23,924 bases of DNA, taken from contig MU394188.1 in assembly GCA_022578605.1 (NCBI GenBank), forward strand, positions 1 to 23,924, written 5' to 3'. This DNA comes from Camillea tinctor (taxonomy: Eukaryota; Ascomycota; Sordariomycetes; Xylariales; Xylariaceae). Each line of letters opens with the position of its first letter. Within the stretch, counting starts at the first letter, position 1. Shown in pieces: positions 20,802 through 23,924 of this stretch. A model generated the notes under the pieces. The model saw only the letters and a list, made by a program, of their open reading frames with translations, searched no databases and was not told where the DNA came from. The position numbers and the translations under genes are program-made.

Positions 20802-23032
20802 AGCGCCACTCAGCACACATGTTCGTTAAAGAAACACAATCCTTACGCAGGGTCCTACCGAGCCAAACCGTCGGGCCGAACCAGGGGTACATATGTATCA
20901 AGTGACGGTTGCAACAGGGAAGCAAGCTGACAAAATGGGCAGAACCCCAGGTATATAGTGATTTTCCGCGTAATAATTGCCCGAAGCAGTTACCCCGGGT
21001 ATTGCGGGAGACGGACCGGTATGCACGATTGTGCCACAGAAGGGTATAGGGTCCAGATCTATCTCTCTCTTTACGATTTATCTTGAGTCCTGGTAAATAA
21101 CAGTAATAATCATGATCGTGGGATGATGATAATAATAATAAAAAACCATTATACATCACAAGACGAACAACTTCACTTCTCGATACGATGCGGTGGCGAT
21201 GAAAAGACGTCTTGGCGTATTACGCATATTATGGATCCGCAATAACTCTCGTTTTCTTGTCACTTATTATGGTTCGTTATTGTCATCATTGCTGTCGTTG
21301 TTATTGTGATTGCAGCCGTATACTACATCATTGCCATCGATACATCATTTTCGGTGTTTGACTTGAGACAAGTCTATATACATCTTGGGTCCCTCAAATA
21401 CCGACCAAAGAGCGATTTGGGGGCCATGAGAAACTCGCTAGCTTAGTACCTGGTTGTAATATTCCTACGTGCAGCTCTGCATTCATCTATCTAGGTTATG
21501 TACCTAATCTCGCCTTCTTTCCGGATTCGTCTCGCCTGCGGCTTGATCTCGTGATGCTGTTGGTTGGTTCACTTGTTGTTGGTTCTACATATACTTGGTT
21601 AATGCATTACGTCTAGGCAATTGTCAGCGGGCGGGTGGCACAGCGAGATACAGACAGAAAACCCCCACGCTATAAGTGAGCATGTCAGTAATGTTAGTTT
21701 AACGACATATCTAAATCGAATCAATATAATAAGTAATAGAGTTGAAAGTAAACTACTACATCTACATACACTGAATAGTATTGTAATCTATGCATGTAGT
21801 TCACATCCTAAGAAACCATCTTCAGTACCCCACCACCATATCCCGACCAGATTCTCACCAGTACCGTGTCCTCGGGTGCTGAAACTGTGGGCCCTCATGG
21901 AAGGAGGGCTGATGATCAAAACCAAAGTCCGGGCTCACGATAAACGCTGCGAGCCGTGCAGAGCGAGGCTCCCGTCGAACCCTACGAGCCAGTTACCACT
22001 TTTGGTGCACGATGTACAGTTGATCATCATAGGTTTTCCGAGTCGGCGGGTAAGATCACAAGCGAAGGAAGGAATGAGATGACAGCGTACATAATGTGAT
22101 ATGTAACATGTCTAGGCTACCCTACCCTATACATACTACTACCTGTTTACTTCATGAGACGGACGTCGTTACGAAGGAAATGAGCAGTGTACGGACGATT
22201 TACACTACATTACGACCAACTACCCACAATACATAGGTAGTAGATTACCTAGGTAGTGTGATATGGCCGTGCTTATTCGTAGACCTGTTCCCATCGTGAG
22301 TCTAGACGTCCAAAGTGAAGTCGATACTTGCCTAATGCCGTATAAGGACCATAATCACGAGCCGTGGGGTCGGTTCGGTCAGTCAATTCATTCATATTTT
22401 GTTTTTCCAGTTAGGCACCCGAATTTCCTCTTTCCTCTTGCGGCCAAGACGATGAGAGATTTCTTCTCCCCCCTTCGAATTCGATCCGTGCGGGTTCTTT
22501 TTTTCTGGAGGAAACCGGCCCTAGGTTGAATCCGAACAGCTTTTGTTGCTCCTCTCCGTTCCTTGTGGGGAAGAATGGTAAGGGGGAAAGAGAGAGAAAA
22601 ATACACTAAATAAGGATACCTAACCTACAAGCCTTGTGCCTGCGTACTACATATACGTAATTTGATCTTCGATTGGGACAACGATGCCGTGGGAAAGAGA
22701 ACGATCTAGACAACTGTAAAAATGGTAAGGGGTTCTCTTCAACCCTAGATCCATGTTTATAATGTCTTTATACGCCACGTACCTAGAATCGCGATGGTTC
22801 CCCGCAATGGCATCAAAAAACGCCTCAGTAGGCGGCTCTGCCTCACAGAACTGCCAGGTTATTATTTAAAGGTACCTTAATTAGTGCTCGCATAGGTATG
22901 GTAACGAGGTGCAAGGAACCTGGGGGTCGGGGTTTGGTCGGAGTTGTTCCAACCATAAGGAGCGAGCTCATTGATGTCTCTCCAGCCCAATGCTTTTGAC
23001 TAACCTAGGGTGAACCGAGGTGTAAGCCCATT

Positions 23033-23072
23033 TCTCCTCGTCTAAGAACGGAAGACGACTTAGACGAGGAGA
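23033..23072. repeat. Perfect inverted repeat, 14-bp arms, 12-base loop
   Basis: tctcctcgtctaag at 23033-23046 pairs without mismatch with cttagacgaggaga at 23059-23072; the loop is aacggaagacga. No gene flanks it. It could be a strong RNA hairpin, the site of a dimeric DNA-binding protein, or the joined ends of a small element. Confidence 0.85.
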
Positions 23073-23255
23073 CGGAATCAGCTTGCAACAACGCGATTAC
23101 ATAGTTTATCTGAGCAGATCAATTCCGTGTGTATAACTTCCAGGTAATGTGTTAGGTTAGCTAATTATGTCTATAACTATGGAGTGTGCAGTTTATGAAA
23201 AGCGGGGAGAAAGGGAAGAAAGAAGTGAGAGGGCGGTGTACGATGGGACAGAAAT

Positions 23256-23312
23256 TCAATTATTTATTTTTATTTATTCGGTTTTGTTTTATTCTTATTT
23301 ATTATTATTATG
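23256..23312. repeat. T-rich ATTT/ATT low-complexity tract
   Basis: Imperfect TTTAT and TTATTA units, interrupted by a cggttttg segment. Confidence 0.65.
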
Positions 23313-23830
23313 ATTAAGCTATGGTTACCGTTATTATTAGTACTAGTACTATCCTTTTATTATACATCGTGCATGTGTCACTGACATAATGAAGCGAATG
23401 TGTATGTAATGTTGATGTATGTGCTAAATCACGAGTCCTAGCGTCACGTTTTGTTTTGGTGGTTAACGATAGGAAAGAGCCGAGCCGGATACGCTCGGTG
23501 AGTGTTCGAAACAGGTGATAGGTCGGTACTTTCCGGTGTTTCGCTGCCGACGAGAACGAGAGAAGAGGGGATCTCCCTGTCAGAAGAGCGCCGGCACCTT
23601 ACCAAATTCTAAACACCCGACCACTAACTAACCACTACAACCAACTGTACACCGGGTTCCCGTTCAAGCTCAATAGAAGGGTCCCTAGGCCGAGGTGGTG
23701 GAAGATCTTCAGAGTTGGGTACAGTTTACAGGGAAGTAGAGAGGCACGAGTAATATTCAGAATAATGATACTCCTTTAAACTTGAAACAATGGAAAAGTA
23801 GAATAGAATATAGTAAATAAGAATAAGAAT

Positions 23831-23832
23831 AA

Positions 23833-23923
<91 letters not shown>

Positions 23924-23924
23924 A
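23831..23924. repeat. (AAAT)n microsatellite reaching the window end
   Basis: About 23 uninterrupted copies of the tetramer aaat, preceded by degenerate aataag/aataat units from about 23796. The run continues past the window, so full length is unknown. It does not resemble a TTAGGG-type telomere. Confidence 0.95.

Larger units (their letters stand above)
19473..23830. other. 4.4-kb gene-poor stretch
   Basis: Open frames here are short, low-complexity or overlapping on both strands. A modest GC rise at about 21870-22000 is open in several frames but shows no recognisable product. It holds several CCTAGG palindromes, two AT-rich islands and the hairpin at 23033-23072. Confidence 0.5.

Noticed and set aside
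21621..22082. 153-codon plus-strand ORF
   Set aside because: No recognisable motif. The opposite strand over the GC-richer part is equally open, and composition is like non-coding surroundings in the first half.

Overview
This looks like nuclear DNA of a filamentous ascomycete (Pezizomycotina). Four things point there. The first 3.9 kb is extremely AT-rich, with CpA and TpG almost erased, the signature of repeat-induced point mutation (RIP). The junction to ordinary DNA of roughly 45% GC is abrupt. Start-codon contexts and a short intron candidate are of fungal type. Genes are few and widely spaced. No operons, Shine-Dalgarno sites, tRNAs, rRNAs or CRISPR arrays were found. The species cannot be named from this window.

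Layout. 1-3918 is a RIP-mutated repeat block. Its first 1.1 kb still reads, in one + strand frame, as the RNase H end and integrase of a Ty3/gypsy retrotransposon: HX4H-X28-CX2C zinc-finger spacing and an exact D-X35-E catalytic spacing, most key residues changed by C-to-T or G-to-A. The rest is repeat debris; 2341-2820 may be a second element on the minus strand. 3919-10641 is a 6.7-kb stretch without a convincing gene. 10642-11493 (minus) is an intact single-exon class I SAM-dependent methyltransferase with a TATA box. 11998-12181 may be a broken gene fragment. 12590-13096 (minus) encodes a 168-residue protein with a charged coiled coil followed by a glycine-zipper hydrophobic segment; its upstream region holds a candidate 58-nt intron and two overlapping upstream ORFs. 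13400-23924 is again gene-poor, with a few doubtful small ORFs, AT-rich low-complexity islands, a perfect 14-bp-arm hairpin at 23033-23072 and an (AAAT)n microsatellite running off the window end.

The two intact genes lie on the same strand 1.1 kb apart. Nothing in the sequence shows that they work together. I found no multi-gene system. The least explained items are the glycine-zipper protein with its leader, and the unusual abundance of CCTAGG/TACCTAGGTA palindromes.
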